A DNA stretch of 26,149 nucleotides from Myxococcales bacterium (GCA_023248835.1 JAHFDU010000007.1:1-26149); one strand, 5' to 3'. Shown: positions 8,642 to 17,050, counted from the stretch's first letter. A program made the numbers and translations. The notes: generated by a model from the letters alone, not told the origin.

Positions 8642-10605
8642 CGCCATCGTCCGGACTCGAAGCTTGTAGCGCTGTGCGCGATCGGGTTGCGCACTATGTC
8701 GCGATCAGCGAAGCGTTGGTGGCTGCCATCGCCGAGGGCGAAGAGGCTCGGGTTCGCCAGGCGCTCGATCGGATACGCAGTCAGCGCGATGCTGTCCGCC
8801 ACATGCTGGAAATGCTCGATCGGAGGGAGATTCCAGGCACCGCTGCTGGCGTCGAGCTTCTGCGCCAATTCTTACAGTGGAGAAAAGTGATCGCCAGCCA
8901 CGACGAAGTGATTCTGCGCTGGCTGCAAACCATCCGTCGGCCGGGTCGCGAGCTGCTGGCCAGTTCACAAGGAGTGCAGCGCTTCGTCGATTTGGAGTTG
9001 CCGCTTGAATGGAACGTGCTTTCCGATCAAGTCGTGCTTTGTGGCGATGGTATTCAGGCGGTGGCAAACGAACTCTGCCGGCGCGGTCAACGAAGGCTCT
9101 ACGTCTACTGGCCGAGTGACCAGCCACCGTCTGGATTTCCGCCGCCAGCAGTGGTGTGTCGCAACGCCAGCGAATTTCAGACGGCACTATGCGGAGCTTG
9201 CGACAAAGTGCCGGAGCAAACGTTGTTCCTCGGTATCGATGGTGGAATTGGTGACGGTGAACTCGACGAGCTCAGGCGATTGGTGCGGGATGCCCGCTCT
9301 TTCCAGCAAGTCAGTCTCAATACCAACGCGCTCACCGGTGAGCAGCGACTGGCACAGCGGATGCAAAATCTTTGCCATATTGCGAGTTTTCCGTCGCTGG
9401 CGTCGCTTGCAGGGGCATTTTCGGGTAGACCCGCTCTGATCGTTTCGCCGGGGCCGTCGCTGGCAAAGAATATCGAAACCGTGGCTGCGCTCAAAGGACG
9501 TGCCGTGCTTTTGACTTCGGTGCAGACGCTATTGCCTCTGCACCGCTACCGCCTGATTCCAGATTTGTCACTCAATGCGGAGCTGCTCGATATGCGCTAC
9601 GTTTTGGGAGAGCTTTCCGCCGGTGAAGTGGGTCGCCTAGCGCTTTCGTTTAGTTCTCATCCCAGTCTGTTTTCCTTCGGCGCACCGGTTTTCACTTTTT
9701 CCTCCGATTGGAATATGGACGATTGGGTTTGCGCGTTGTTTGGCCAAAACAGTCGTCTCTCCTCCGGCGGTTCGGTCTCCTGCTCGGCCTTTGCGCTCGC
9801 GCTCGAGCTCGGCTGCGACCCGGTGGTGCTGGTCGGACAGGACCTTTCCTATTCGAGCGAGGGGGAGGTCTATGTTGCATCGAGTCCGCATGCGAAGAGC
9901 CGGGTGATTTTTCGCGACGGAGCGGTCGAGCACGACTTCAGCGGACTCCCGGAGGATGTGCGCGCTCTGTCGGAGAGTTCGCGCCGCCAAGCCGCGATCG
10001 AGTTGCCAGGATATTATGGTGGCAAAGTTTCGACGTCATTAGAGTTTGCGCTCTTCCATCGCTGGTTTGAGAGCATGGCGAAATATCATCCCGGTCGGCG
10101 CCTATTCAACTGCACCGAGGGTGGGGTTTTCATTCAAGGAATGGAACATCGGCCACTGGCGGAGGTGGCGGCAGCATACATGACCTGTCAGTTCGATGTC
10201 GAAGCCCCGTTTCAACAGGCGGAATCGGCAGATTTCCGAGTGCCGCTCGAGCGCGCTCAGACTTGGGTAGAGCAGACGAGCGGTTTGCTCACTCGCGCCG
10301 TCGAGCTGGCGAGAAAATGCAAAGCGCTGGCTCAAGGCTCCCCCGGCAGCGAGCTGCTTGGTTGCGAAGCGGAACTTTCGCAACTACTTTCGCCACTGCA
10401 GTTCATGGCCATTGTCGACCCCAAAGCGCTGTTTGAAGTGATGGAGAGCGCGCGCGTTGCGGTGAACGTCGAACAGCGACTCGCTGCTTCACGGCGCCTC
10501 TGCGATACGGTGTTGCGCGCCGGTGATCGTGTGCTTCCACTCTTGACCGTGCAGGGCGCTCGGCTGCAGGCGACACTGGCGTCGGGACTGCGTCGCCATG
10601 GCTGA
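8638..10605 (+). CDS. Maf-family (DUF115) flagellin glycosyltransferase, paralogue 5
   Basis: Third gene of the plus-strand Maf unit, 655 residues, starting within the stop of paralogue 4 (ATGA overlap). It has SPGPSLAKN, TSVQTLLPL, PDLSLNAELLDMRYV, SGGSVSC, GQDLSY with VASSPHAKSR following, GYYGG and NCTEGGVFIQGMEH. By eye it is closest to paralogue 6: both have PDLSLN and an FTFS-DWN segment, where paralogues 3 and 4 read PDL(A/S)LIGD and FT(F/Y)SAN. This suggests a recent duplication inside the array. The stop overlaps the next start by eight bases. The acceptor is most likely flagellin by family and context. No frameshift or loss of a conserved block is seen, so it should be active. Confidence 0.93.
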   Translation: MTPSSGLEACSAVRDRVAHYVAISEALVAAIAEGEEARVRQALDRIRSQRDAVRHMLEMLDRREIPGTAAGVELLRQFLQWRKVIASHDEVILRWLQTIRRPGRELLASSQGVQRFVDLELPLEWNVLSDQVVLCGDGIQAVANELCRRGQRRLYVYWPSDQPPSGFPPPAVVCRNASEFQTALCGACDKVPEQTLFLGIDGGIGDGELDELRRLVRDARSFQQVSLNTNALTGEQRLAQRMQNLCHIASFPSLASLAGAFSGRPALIVSPGPSLAKNIETVAALKGRAVLLTSVQTLLPLHRYRLIPDLSLNAELLDMRYVLGELSAGEVGRLALSFSSHPSLFSFGAPVFTFSSDWNMDDWVCALFGQNSRLSSGGSVSCSAFALALELGCDPVVLVGQDLSYSSEGEVYVASSPHAKSRVIFRDGAVEHDFSGLPEDVRALSESSRRQAAIELPGYYGGKVSTSLEFALFHRWFESMAKYHPGRRLFNCTEGGVFIQGMEHRPLAEVAAAYMTCQFDVEAPFQQAESADFRVPLERAQTWVEQTSGLLTRAVELARKCKALAQGSPGSELLGCEAELSQLLSPLQFMAIVDPKALFEVMESARVAVNVEQRLAASRRLCDTVLRAGDRVLPLLTVQGARLQATLASGLRRHG

Positions 10606-12520
10606 GCTGTCGGTTGGTAGCGCACTCAATTCGATTCGCGATCGCATGGTGCGCTATGTTGGGCTGAGCGAAAACGTGGTCTCCGCCATTGCCGTAGGCG
10701 ACGAAGGCGCTATTAGGAGAGCGCTCGCGCAGTTGCGGATGCAGCGCGATGCATTCACCCGCATGCTGACCGCGATTGACAAGCGTGAAGTTCCACAAAC
10801 GCGAGCCGGCATCGATCTGCTGCGCCAGTTTCTGCAGTGGCGCAAGCTCATCGCTGGTCATGACGAGGTGATCGTGCGGTGTTTACAGACATGGCGCCGT
10901 CCCGACGCTGAGCTGCTTCAGAGCGCGCTTGGGGTGGAGCGCTTCGTCGATCTCGAATTGCCGTTCGAGTGGAACGTGCAGGCCGATCTGATCGTGCTCG
11001 GTGGCAATGGCAGCCAAGCGGTGGCGCACGAACTGGTTCGGCGTGGACAGAAGCGACTCTATGTCTACTGGCCAAGCGACGAGCGCCCCATCGGCTTTCC
11101 ACCGCAGGCGGTGGTGTTTCATTGTGCCGCCGATTTTCAGAACGCTTTGTGCGGCCGGCACCATGGTCCGCCTCCTCAGCAAGTGTTGCTGCGACGGCTT
11201 GACCCGAGCATCTCCGACGGTCAATTCGACGAGCTCATGCAGGTGGCAAACCAGGCGCGTGTCTACCAACAGGCCGGATTCAACGCCACCTTATTCACCG
11301 GAGAACAGTCGCTGACGCAGCGCGTGAAAAACCTTGCGCATGTTGCTTCGGTTCCATCGGTGACGTCGCTATTCGGGGCGTTTGCGGGTAGACCAGCGAT
11401 AATCGTTTCACCGGGTCCGTCGCTCGCCAAGAACATCGAAGCCGTGGCCCAGCTCAAGCGGCGAGCGGTGATCCTGACCTCGGTGCAGACGATTGCGCCG
11501 CTGGCGCAATACGGACTGGTGCCCGATTTGTCACTCAACACAGAGCCTGTCGACACGCGATATGTGTTCGGCAACCTGTCGTCTGCCGAGGTGGGTCGAT
11601 TGGGGTTGGCCTTTCGCTCGCACCCTCTACTGTTTGAGTTTGGAGCGCGAGTGTTCACCTTTTCCGCCGACTGGAATTTGGATGCTTGGATTTGTTCGCT
11701 GTTGGGAGAGGACAGCCGACTGGCCTCCGGCGGCTCGGTGTCCTGTTCTGCTTTCACGCTCGCGCTTCACCTCGGTTGCGATCCGATCGTGCTCTGCGGG
11801 CAAGATCTCTCTTATGCGAGCACCGGAGAGGTTTACCTTGCGTCGAGTCCGCACGCGCGCAGTCGAGCGGTGCTCAAGCAGGGGACGGTTGAGCAGGACT
11901 TCAGCGGGCTGCCCGATCATGTGCGCGCGGTATCGGAAGCTTCGCGACGCCAAGCTATTTTCCAGTTGCCTGGCTACCACGGCGGGACCGTAGATACGTC
12001 GGCGGACTTCGCGATGTTTCATCGCTGGTTTGAGAGCATGACCAAAATCAATCAGCGACGGCGGTTTTTCAATTGCACTGAAGGCGGGGTGTATATTTCC
12101 GGGATGGCGCATCGGCCGCTCGCCGAAGTCGCGGCGGAACACATGAACGAACGGTTTGATGTCGAGGGGCCGTTTCGCCAAGCGGAAATGGGTGATTTTT
12201 CATCGCGCCGTCAAACCGCGCAGAAATGGCGCGAGTCGACGGCGACGCTGCTCGAGCGCGCGGTCTCACTGGCGCGGCGGTGCCAGAAGCTGGCGGAAGG
12301 TTCCACCGACGCCTGGTCGGAACTTGGACAATGCGAAGCGGAACTGAGCCGAGCGCTCGGTTCGATGCAGTTTATTTCTTTGGTTGATTCCAAAGCGCTG
12401 CACGAATCGGTGGAGCTGGCACGGGTTGCCACCACCGTCGAAGAGAATCTGACCGCTGCGCGCCAGCTGTATCAGCTGGTGCTAAGAGCCGGCGACTTAT
12501 TTCTCCCACTGCTACGATAG
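10598..12520 (+). CDS. Maf-family (DUF115) flagellin glycosyltransferase, paralogue 6
   Basis: Last gene of the plus-strand Maf unit, 640 residues, overlapping paralogue 5 by eight bases. It keeps SPGPSLAKN, PDLSLN, SGGSVSC, the LASSPHARSR-type block and NCTEGGVYISGM. It differs from the other five in reading GYHGG instead of GYYGG and LCGQDLSY instead of LVGQDL(S/A)(F/Y). The tail ends shortly after LFLPLLR, whereas paralogues 4 and 5 extend about 15 residues further. It faces the flg operon tail-to-tail, and a terminator-like hairpin lies about 105 bases downstream. Family assignment is secure; the effect of the Tyr to His change is unknown. Confidence 0.93.
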   Translation: MAELSVGSALNSIRDRMVRYVGLSENVVSAIAVGDEGAIRRALAQLRMQRDAFTRMLTAIDKREVPQTRAGIDLLRQFLQWRKLIAGHDEVIVRCLQTWRRPDAELLQSALGVERFVDLELPFEWNVQADLIVLGGNGSQAVAHELVRRGQKRLYVYWPSDERPIGFPPQAVVFHCAADFQNALCGRHHGPPPQQVLLRRLDPSISDGQFDELMQVANQARVYQQAGFNATLFTGEQSLTQRVKNLAHVASVPSVTSLFGAFAGRPAIIVSPGPSLAKNIEAVAQLKRRAVILTSVQTIAPLAQYGLVPDLSLNTEPVDTRYVFGNLSSAEVGRLGLAFRSHPLLFEFGARVFTFSADWNLDAWICSLLGEDSRLASGGSVSCSAFTLALHLGCDPIVLCGQDLSYASTGEVYLASSPHARSRAVLKQGTVEQDFSGLPDHVRAVSEASRRQAIFQLPGYHGGTVDTSADFAMFHRWFESMTKINQRRRFFNCTEGGVYISGMAHRPLAEVAAEHMNERFDVEGPFRQAEMGDFSSRRQTAQKWRESTATLLERAVSLARRCQKLAEGSTDAWSELGQCEAELSRALGSMQFISLVDSKALHESVELARVATTVEENLTAARQLYQLVLRAGDLFLPLLR

Positions 12521-12527
12521 GCGCAGG

Positions 12528-12589
12528 TCACGGTCGACAGTCAACAGTTTGCGGGGGGGGAGTGCGGAACTACTGACTGTCAACCGTGA
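12528..12589. repeat. inverted repeat with heptamer-type arms in convergent gap
   Basis: TCACGGTCGACAGTCAACAGT at 12528..12548 pairs with the complement of 12569..12589 at 18 of 21 positions, with a 20-base loop that contains a run of eight G. The arm contains 7-bp units GTCGACA and GTCAACA. It lies just after the stop of the last Maf gene. It may act as an RNA hairpin on either strand, but no T-tract follows on either side. Confidence 0.6.
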
Positions 12590-12625
12590 GCTGCATACCT
12601 AAACAAAGCGAACTAAGCTACTTAG

Positions 12626-12649
12626 AAGGCGAGGCTCGCCTTTCTCTAT
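12626..12649 (+). terminator. likely intrinsic terminator of the Maf operon
   Basis: AAGGCGAG and CTCGCCTT form a perfect short hairpin (12626..12642, effective loop three bases) followed by a pyrimidine-rich tail TCTCTAT on the plus strand. The opposite strand has no T-rich tail, so it is oriented to end the plus-strand Maf transcript. The tail is weaker than a classical T-run. Confidence 0.45.
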
Positions 12650-12670
12650 CCGATTTCCCTTCCACAAAAC

Positions 12671-12697
12671 TTATCGGCACAAATAGCCGGGCAGTTA
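12671..12697 (-). promoter_or_regulatory. sigma-28-like promoter facing into the Maf array
   Basis: On the minus strand a perfect FliA -10 box GCCGATAA (12678..12671) is preceded, with the consensus 15-base spacing, by TAAC (12697..12694), three of four bases of the TAAA core. It would start a transcript near 12664 running leftward through both hairpins and antisense to the last Maf gene. No gene on that strand begins there. Confidence 0.35.
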
Positions 12698-12742
12698 ATG
12701 CCTAGCGAGGAATTTCTTGCCTACCCATTTGCAGCTTGAGCT

Positions 12743-14200
12743 TTATCGCAGCAGCGGTGCGGCGTCTTCGAGGATGCGGCGAGCAAACCTGCTGTATTCG
12801 AAAAAATTGGCGAATTTTTCGGGGGTTGTTGTTCGCTCGCTGCGCAAACACTCGAGCAGCCCAACTTGGCTATGAAAATAGAGAGCTTGTTCCTCCCAGT
12901 AGGGCGGATCGGCGTCGCGCCTGCAGTCGTAAATGAGTGGTATACAGCCACAAGCACCGACTTCGCCGAGGCGCTGGCTATTGACGGAAAACGGGTGCAA
13001 CACCAGCGCGTATTTGGCCGAACGATAAACGTTTGCCACTGAACCGTGTGGAAGCTCGCCGCGGCAAAAACGCGTTACCATAGGATCGCGTTCCCAGTTT
13101 CGACCGTACACCTCCACATCGATTCCGGCTGTCGTCGCTGCCTGGCAGAGCCACCGTACGATACCGTCGCGCAACACAGAATAGTAAAGGTCACAAATTG
13201 ACCGAAGCGCTGAAAGACCATAACTGGCGCCGATGGCCGCGACTTCGGCGCCAGAAAGCAGTTTGCCCGCCTCGAGGATAGCGTACAGCGCAAGTACCAG
13301 GTCCGCCTCCGGAGTTCGCCGGTCCTTTTGTTCTGGAACGGTTTGGCCGATCAGTGAGCTGCCAGTGCCGACGAATACCACCTTGTTTTGTCGAGCGCCA
13401 CTAGGGTAAAAAACCTTTGGGTCGACGCAAAACGGCTGAACTGAGATTCGCTCACGTCTAAGACCGGTTGCAACCAGCGCTGGAGCAAAGTAGTCGGCCA
13501 CTGTGTAAACAATGTCGCGCTCACGCCAGGCGACTTGATCGCTCAACAGCAGTTCAGGAGGATCTTGCCACCACACCACGTTGACCAGATCAGAGGGAAG
13601 AGATTGGTTGTTGGGGTGGTTGATATTGATCAAGAGGTGGGGATCAAATTTCTCCGCAGCCTGCAAACGATGCAGCTCTTCGAGGGCCTCCATCTCGTTC
13701 GCTTCAATCACCAGCTCGACTTCGTGCCCAAGGTCGGCGAATGCTGAGAGGAGGGAGCGGGCGCACCACTGCATCACGGTGGTGGCGCGACTCACCCAAG
13801 CCATGACGCGCAAACGCTCATTCGCAGGACGCGGATGCGCTCGGCGCTGCGCATAACCTGCCGCTACCTCGCTCGCCAGCTCTTGTCGTCGAGCCTGGGC
13901 GGCGTTTATCAGAGCGCTCAATTGCTGGCGCGGGGCTTCTTGCTGTTCCGCTGGCATGTCTTCGGGCCACATCACCGCAACCGGCAGCCGCAGCCGGGTG
14001 CGCGCAAGAAAATCGATCAAGGCAGCGCTGTCGCGTGGCAGCGGGACCAAATTTTCTGGAATGTCGGAGAGCTCGCTCGGGTCCGCCAGCAGATAGCAGA
14101 CTTGCAAGCCGCTCACCGCCTCGGTCAGCGGCACGCGCTGGCGCAACTTGGCGGTAGCGTAGGCCTGTCGCGGAGCGAGAAAAAGACAATCCTCAACCAT
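12743..14200 (-). CDS. GT-B glycosyltransferase (CgeB/Glyco_trans_1_2-like), last gene of flg operon
   Basis: This is a 485-residue protein with the layout of a GT-B glycosyltransferase of the CgeB/DUF3880 type. The N-terminal Rossmann-like half starts at about 128 (NERLRVMAW) and carries LININHPNNQ and VVWWQDP around 190-214. The C-terminal half has NKVVFVG at 272-278 and the donor-site segment LHPFSVNSQRLGEVGACG at 401-418. The first 100 residues are shared with the second such enzyme at 23890 and have no obvious family. It begins 28 bases after flgL with GGAG upstream of ATG, so it is probably in the flg transcript. Where Geobacter-type clusters have csrA and fliW after flgL, this locus has a sugar transferase. 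Inference: it modifies flagellin or extends a glycan that a Maf protein starts. Confidence 0.75.
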   Translation of the reverse strand: MVEDCLFLAPRQAYATAKLRQRVPLTEAVSGLQVCYLLADPSELSDIPENLVPLPRDSAALIDFLARTRLRLPVAVMWPEDMPAEQQEAPRQQLSALINAAQARRQELASEVAAGYAQRRAHPRPANERLRVMAWVSRATTVMQWCARSLLSAFADLGHEVELVIEANEMEALEELHRLQAAEKFDPHLLININHPNNQSLPSDLVNVVWWQDPPELLLSDQVAWRERDIVYTVADYFAPALVATGLRRERISVQPFCVDPKVFYPSGARQNKVVFVGTGSSLIGQTVPEQKDRRTPEADLVLALYAILEAGKLLSGAEVAAIGASYGLSALRSICDLYYSVLRDGIVRWLCQAATTAGIDVEVYGRNWERDPMVTRFCRGELPHGSVANVYRSAKYALVLHPFSVNSQRLGEVGACGCIPLIYDCRRDADPPYWEEQALYFHSQVGLLECLRSERTTTPEKFANFFEYSRFARRILEDAAPLLR

Positions 14201-14228
14201 GGCCTACTGCTCCAGTAAACGCGGGATG

Positions 14229-15128
14229 CTACAGTGCCGGTCCGCCGCCGTTGGCGGTCAGCAGCGATAGCGACAGCGTTCGCTGCGTGGCATCGAGCGT
14301 GGCCTGCAGCGCGTGTTGCGCCAATGCCAGTCGACTGGTGGCGGCGACGATGTCGGTGTCTTGCAGATTGGAGATGGTCTTGTTGTTGTTCACCTGACCT
14401 GCTTGGGCAGCGCTGATTGCCGTCTGCAAGGTATTGGTAGAAGCGCCTCCCGACGAACGTGCAGTGGTCATCTGACGTAGACCGGTGTCGAGGCTTGAGA
14501 GCGCCGTCGCGATCCCGGTCGCGTCGTTGTTGGTAAGTGCGGTTTGGAAATTTTGCAGCGCAGTGAGTACGTCAGTACCACCGCCGAAGCCTTTGACCGC
14601 CACGTTCATGCTGACCGAGGTACTGCCGAGAACGCCGGGTGCGATCTCGATTTGGCGAGTATTGTCGTCGCCATGGTAGAGACCTGCGCCGTCAAACGGC
14701 GTGGTGGTATCGAGATCGCCCGAAAAGATAAAGCGCCCAGCCACCTGGGTGTTGAGCACTGCGATCATCTGCTCGAAAATCTGGCCGACTTCGGGAGCGG
14801 CACTGGCGCGCTCTTCGGCGCCGTAGGAACCGTTGGAGAACTGTATTGCCAAGTCGTGGGCGCGGCTTAACATGTTGGTCATCGTTGCCATCGCGCCATC
14901 GGCAGAATCGAGTTCGTCGACCGCGCGCTGGGCGCTGTCGGCGATCGCTTGCATACGCGAGACTTGCGCTTTGTAGGAGACGATGAGCCCGGCGGCAATC
15001 GGATCGTCCCCAGGCTGTACCACCCGCAGGCCCGAAGACAATTGGTCGAAGGCGGCTTGCATCGACTCCGATGCGGTGGTGGTGTACAATTGGGCATTCT
15101 GGAATCGTAGACGGTCGGTTACGCGCAT
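14229..15128 (-). CDS. flgL: flagellar hook-filament junction protein FlgL (HAP3)
   Basis: FlgL caps the hook-filament junction on the filament side and is exported through the flagellar secretion system. The 299-residue product starts MRVTDRLRFQNAQLYTTTAS and has the flagellin-like N-terminal helix (SMQAAFDQLSSGLRVVQPGDDP) and C-terminal helix (ALAQHALQATLDATQRTLSLSLL) typical of the family. Its length is close to the usual 300 residues. The start ATG has GGGGAG upstream. It follows flgK by 22 bases in the same direction, so it is co-transcribed. Confidence 0.96.
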   Translation of the reverse strand: MRVTDRLRFQNAQLYTTTASESMQAAFDQLSSGLRVVQPGDDPIAAGLIVSYKAQVSRMQAIADSAQRAVDELDSADGAMATMTNMLSRAHDLAIQFSNGSYGAEERASAAPEVGQIFEQMIAVLNTQVAGRFIFSGDLDTTTPFDGAGLYHGDDNTRQIEIAPGVLGSTSVSMNVAVKGFGGGTDVLTALQNFQTALTNNDATGIATALSSLDTGLRQMTTARSSGGASTNTLQTAISAAQAGQVNNNKTISNLQDTDIVAATSRLALAQHALQATLDATQRTLSLSLLTANGGGPAL

Positions 15129-15150
15129 GGTTTTCTCCCCTATCTACTGC

Positions 15151-16557
15151 CTATTTCAGGGCCATCAAGGTGTCGAGCATATGGTTGGTTGTCGTAATGA
15201 CGTGAGCGACCGCCTGGTACGCACGCTGTGCCTTGGTCATCGTAATGAGCTCTTCGTCGATTGAAACTCCACTGACCGATTCGCGCATGTTGGTAAGTTG
15301 GGTGTGCATGGCCTTGGCCTGGCTCGAAATCGCCGAAGCTGCCTGCACGCTCGAACCGTACGACGCCACCATGCTTTGCATCGTGGCGGCTGGCGTCTTG
15401 CCGCTGGTCGTGAGGTTGGTGGATTCGGTGCCGACGAGCGAATTAAGTTGGGTGGCATCGCCAGGCACTTTGATGGCCGCCGACGCGGCGCCGACCAGGT
15501 TTGGATTGGCCAAAATCGCTGCGTTGATTGCCACTAAAGCGGCAGCGCCGGGGGAGGTCGCCGGCAGACCGGTGAACAGATTGCGACCGGTGGTGCCATC
15601 GAGCGCGAATCCAGCTGCGTGAATGGTGTTGACCGAGGTGGCAAAATCAAACGCCATGCTGTCGAGGTTGGTCGATGCAGTGTTGAGCGCACCATCGCGC
15701 GCGCCGATGAGACCACCAATTTCGCCGCCGGCCAGAGTGATGTCGTAGGGACCGGAGCCGTCGGGCTGGGTGTACTGCACGACGTAATGGCCGCGGTTCG
15801 TAACGTCGGCCCGCACCGAGAGTGTCGACGAGGTGTCACCGGTGACCAGCATCACACCGTTCGACATCGCCATCGAAATGTCGCCATTGCCGTTGACGAT
15901 CGGTGTCGCACCGGTGAGCTGCTCGAGCTGGTCCTGCACCGCTTGGCGCTGGTCGAGCAGGTCATTGGGCTCTCCGCCGGTGCCGCGCGCCATGCCAATC
16001 CGCCGATTCAGATCTGCCATGTTGGCCGCTAGCGTGGTGATCTTGGTGGCGTCCGCCGAGATCTGCGAATCGGTGGCAGTGCGAGAGTATTCGATCGCGT
16101 TCGAGGTGTTGTTAAACGAGGTCGCAAGTGACTGGGTAGCGCTGACGAACGTCTGGCGCAAACCGGAGTCGCCGGGATTCTGGCTGAGGGCTCGGGCGGC
16201 AGCGTAGAACGCCGACAGGGTATTGCTGAGATTGCCCACCTGGTCGGGATTGAGCGCGGTCAACCCATTGAGGGTGTTCGCCTGGGTTGAGTATTGCGAG
16301 TGTTGCGAGAACACCGAGGGTAACTGGCTCTCGAGGAAATTGTCGCGCGACTGCTGAATCGACTGGATGGCGACGCCGCCGCCGTAGTACTGGCCGCCGA
16401 CGACTTCGAGCGGCACCACCGAGGCGAGGTTGACGCGCTGCCGCGAATAGCCCGGGGTATTGACGTTGTCCATGTTGTTGCCGGCGATGTCGACCATCGC
16501 CGTGGCAGCGTAAAGCGAATTCGCGCTGTTCGATAAAATTGCAAGCAAATCAGGCAT
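15151..16557 (-). CDS. flgK: flagellar hook-associated protein FlgK (HAP1)
   Basis: FlgK is the first hook-filament junction protein. The N-terminal signature AATAMVDIAGNNMDNVNTPGYS and the C-terminal helix with MTKAQRAYQAVAHVITTTNHML are characteristic. The product has 468 residues, in the normal range for FlgK without large extra domains. The ATG directly abuts the flgN stop (TAA then ATG), with GGAGG eight bases upstream lying inside the end of flgN. Translation of chaperone and cargo is therefore probably coupled. It is exported unfolded and has no signal peptide. Confidence 0.97.
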   Translation of the reverse strand: MPDLLAILSNSANSLYAATAMVDIAGNNMDNVNTPGYSRQRVNLASVVPLEVVGGQYYGGGVAIQSIQQSRDNFLESQLPSVFSQHSQYSTQANTLNGLTALNPDQVGNLSNTLSAFYAAARALSQNPGDSGLRQTFVSATQSLATSFNNTSNAIEYSRTATDSQISADATKITTLAANMADLNRRIGMARGTGGEPNDLLDQRQAVQDQLEQLTGATPIVNGNGDISMAMSNGVMLVTGDTSSTLSVRADVTNRGHYVVQYTQPDGSGPYDITLAGGEIGGLIGARDGALNTASTNLDSMAFDFATSVNTIHAAGFALDGTTGRNLFTGLPATSPGAAALVAINAAILANPNLVGAASAAIKVPGDATQLNSLVGTESTNLTTSGKTPAATMQSMVASYGSSVQAASAISSQAKAMHTQLTNMRESVSGVSIDEELITMTKAQRAYQAVAHVITTTNHMLDTLMALK

Positions 16558-17037
16558 TTAAAACCTCCGAGAAAAGGTTGCCGAAGTCGCTGCCGCGGCT
16601 TCTGCTTGCTGGCCATGTCGAGTGTAGGCCACCGGACGGCGGCACACCGCCGCAAGATAGCCTTGCACACACTGCAGGGCGCGTTTGGTCAAGAGCGCGT
16701 TGAGCTCGTCGAGCTCTTTGAGCGCCGCCGCGAGCGAGCGAATTTCTGCCAGATTGGTTGCCAATTCGGCGGTCTCTTCAGGCGCACGGGTGGCCAAACT
16801 CTCGAGCGAGGCTTCGGCCAGACCGTATTCGATCTTGGAGGCCTCGAGCGCGGCAGCGAGCTCACGCTGTAGCCTCAGCACCATGGCGTTGAATTGTCGT
16901 CGGAATGTGGCGCGTTCTAACAGGCGCTCGGTGTCGAGTGATCGCAGAAGTTCTCGCTCTTGGCGAGCGCGATCACGCTCTGCGGCGAGCGCGTCACGCA
17001 ATTCGAGCGTGACCGCGATTGCGGCTTGCAGACCCAT
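16558..17037 (-). CDS. flgN: FlgN-like export chaperone for FlgK/FlgL
   Basis: This is a 159-residue, almost entirely helical cytoplasmic protein between flgM and flgK, the usual place of flgN. FlgN binds the C-termini of FlgK and FlgL and delivers them to the export gate. The sequence has long coiled helices rich in Glu, Arg and Leu (ELLRSLDTERLLERATFRRQ, then ATNLAEIRSLAAALKELDEL). Sequence identity within the family is low, so the call rests on length, helicity and position. A very strong ribosome binding site (GGAGGGGGAG) precedes ATG, and a 6-bp hairpin sits immediately upstream of it. Confidence 0.8.
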   Translation of the reverse strand: MGLQAAIAVTLELRDALAAERDRARQERELLRSLDTERLLERATFRRQFNAMVLRLQRELAAALEASKIEYGLAEASLESLATRAPEETAELATNLAEIRSLAAALKELDELNALLTKRALQCVQGYLAAVCRRPVAYTRHGQQAEAAAATSATFSRRF

Positions 17038-17050
17038 TTTCTCCCCCTCC

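Noticed and set aside
9350..9365. TGGCACAGCGGATGCA inside Maf paralogue 5, one base short of a sigma-54 promoter with correct spacing.
   Set aside because: It lies within conserved coding sequence, the corresponding parts of paralogues 4 and 6 lack it, and no gene starts shortly downstream.
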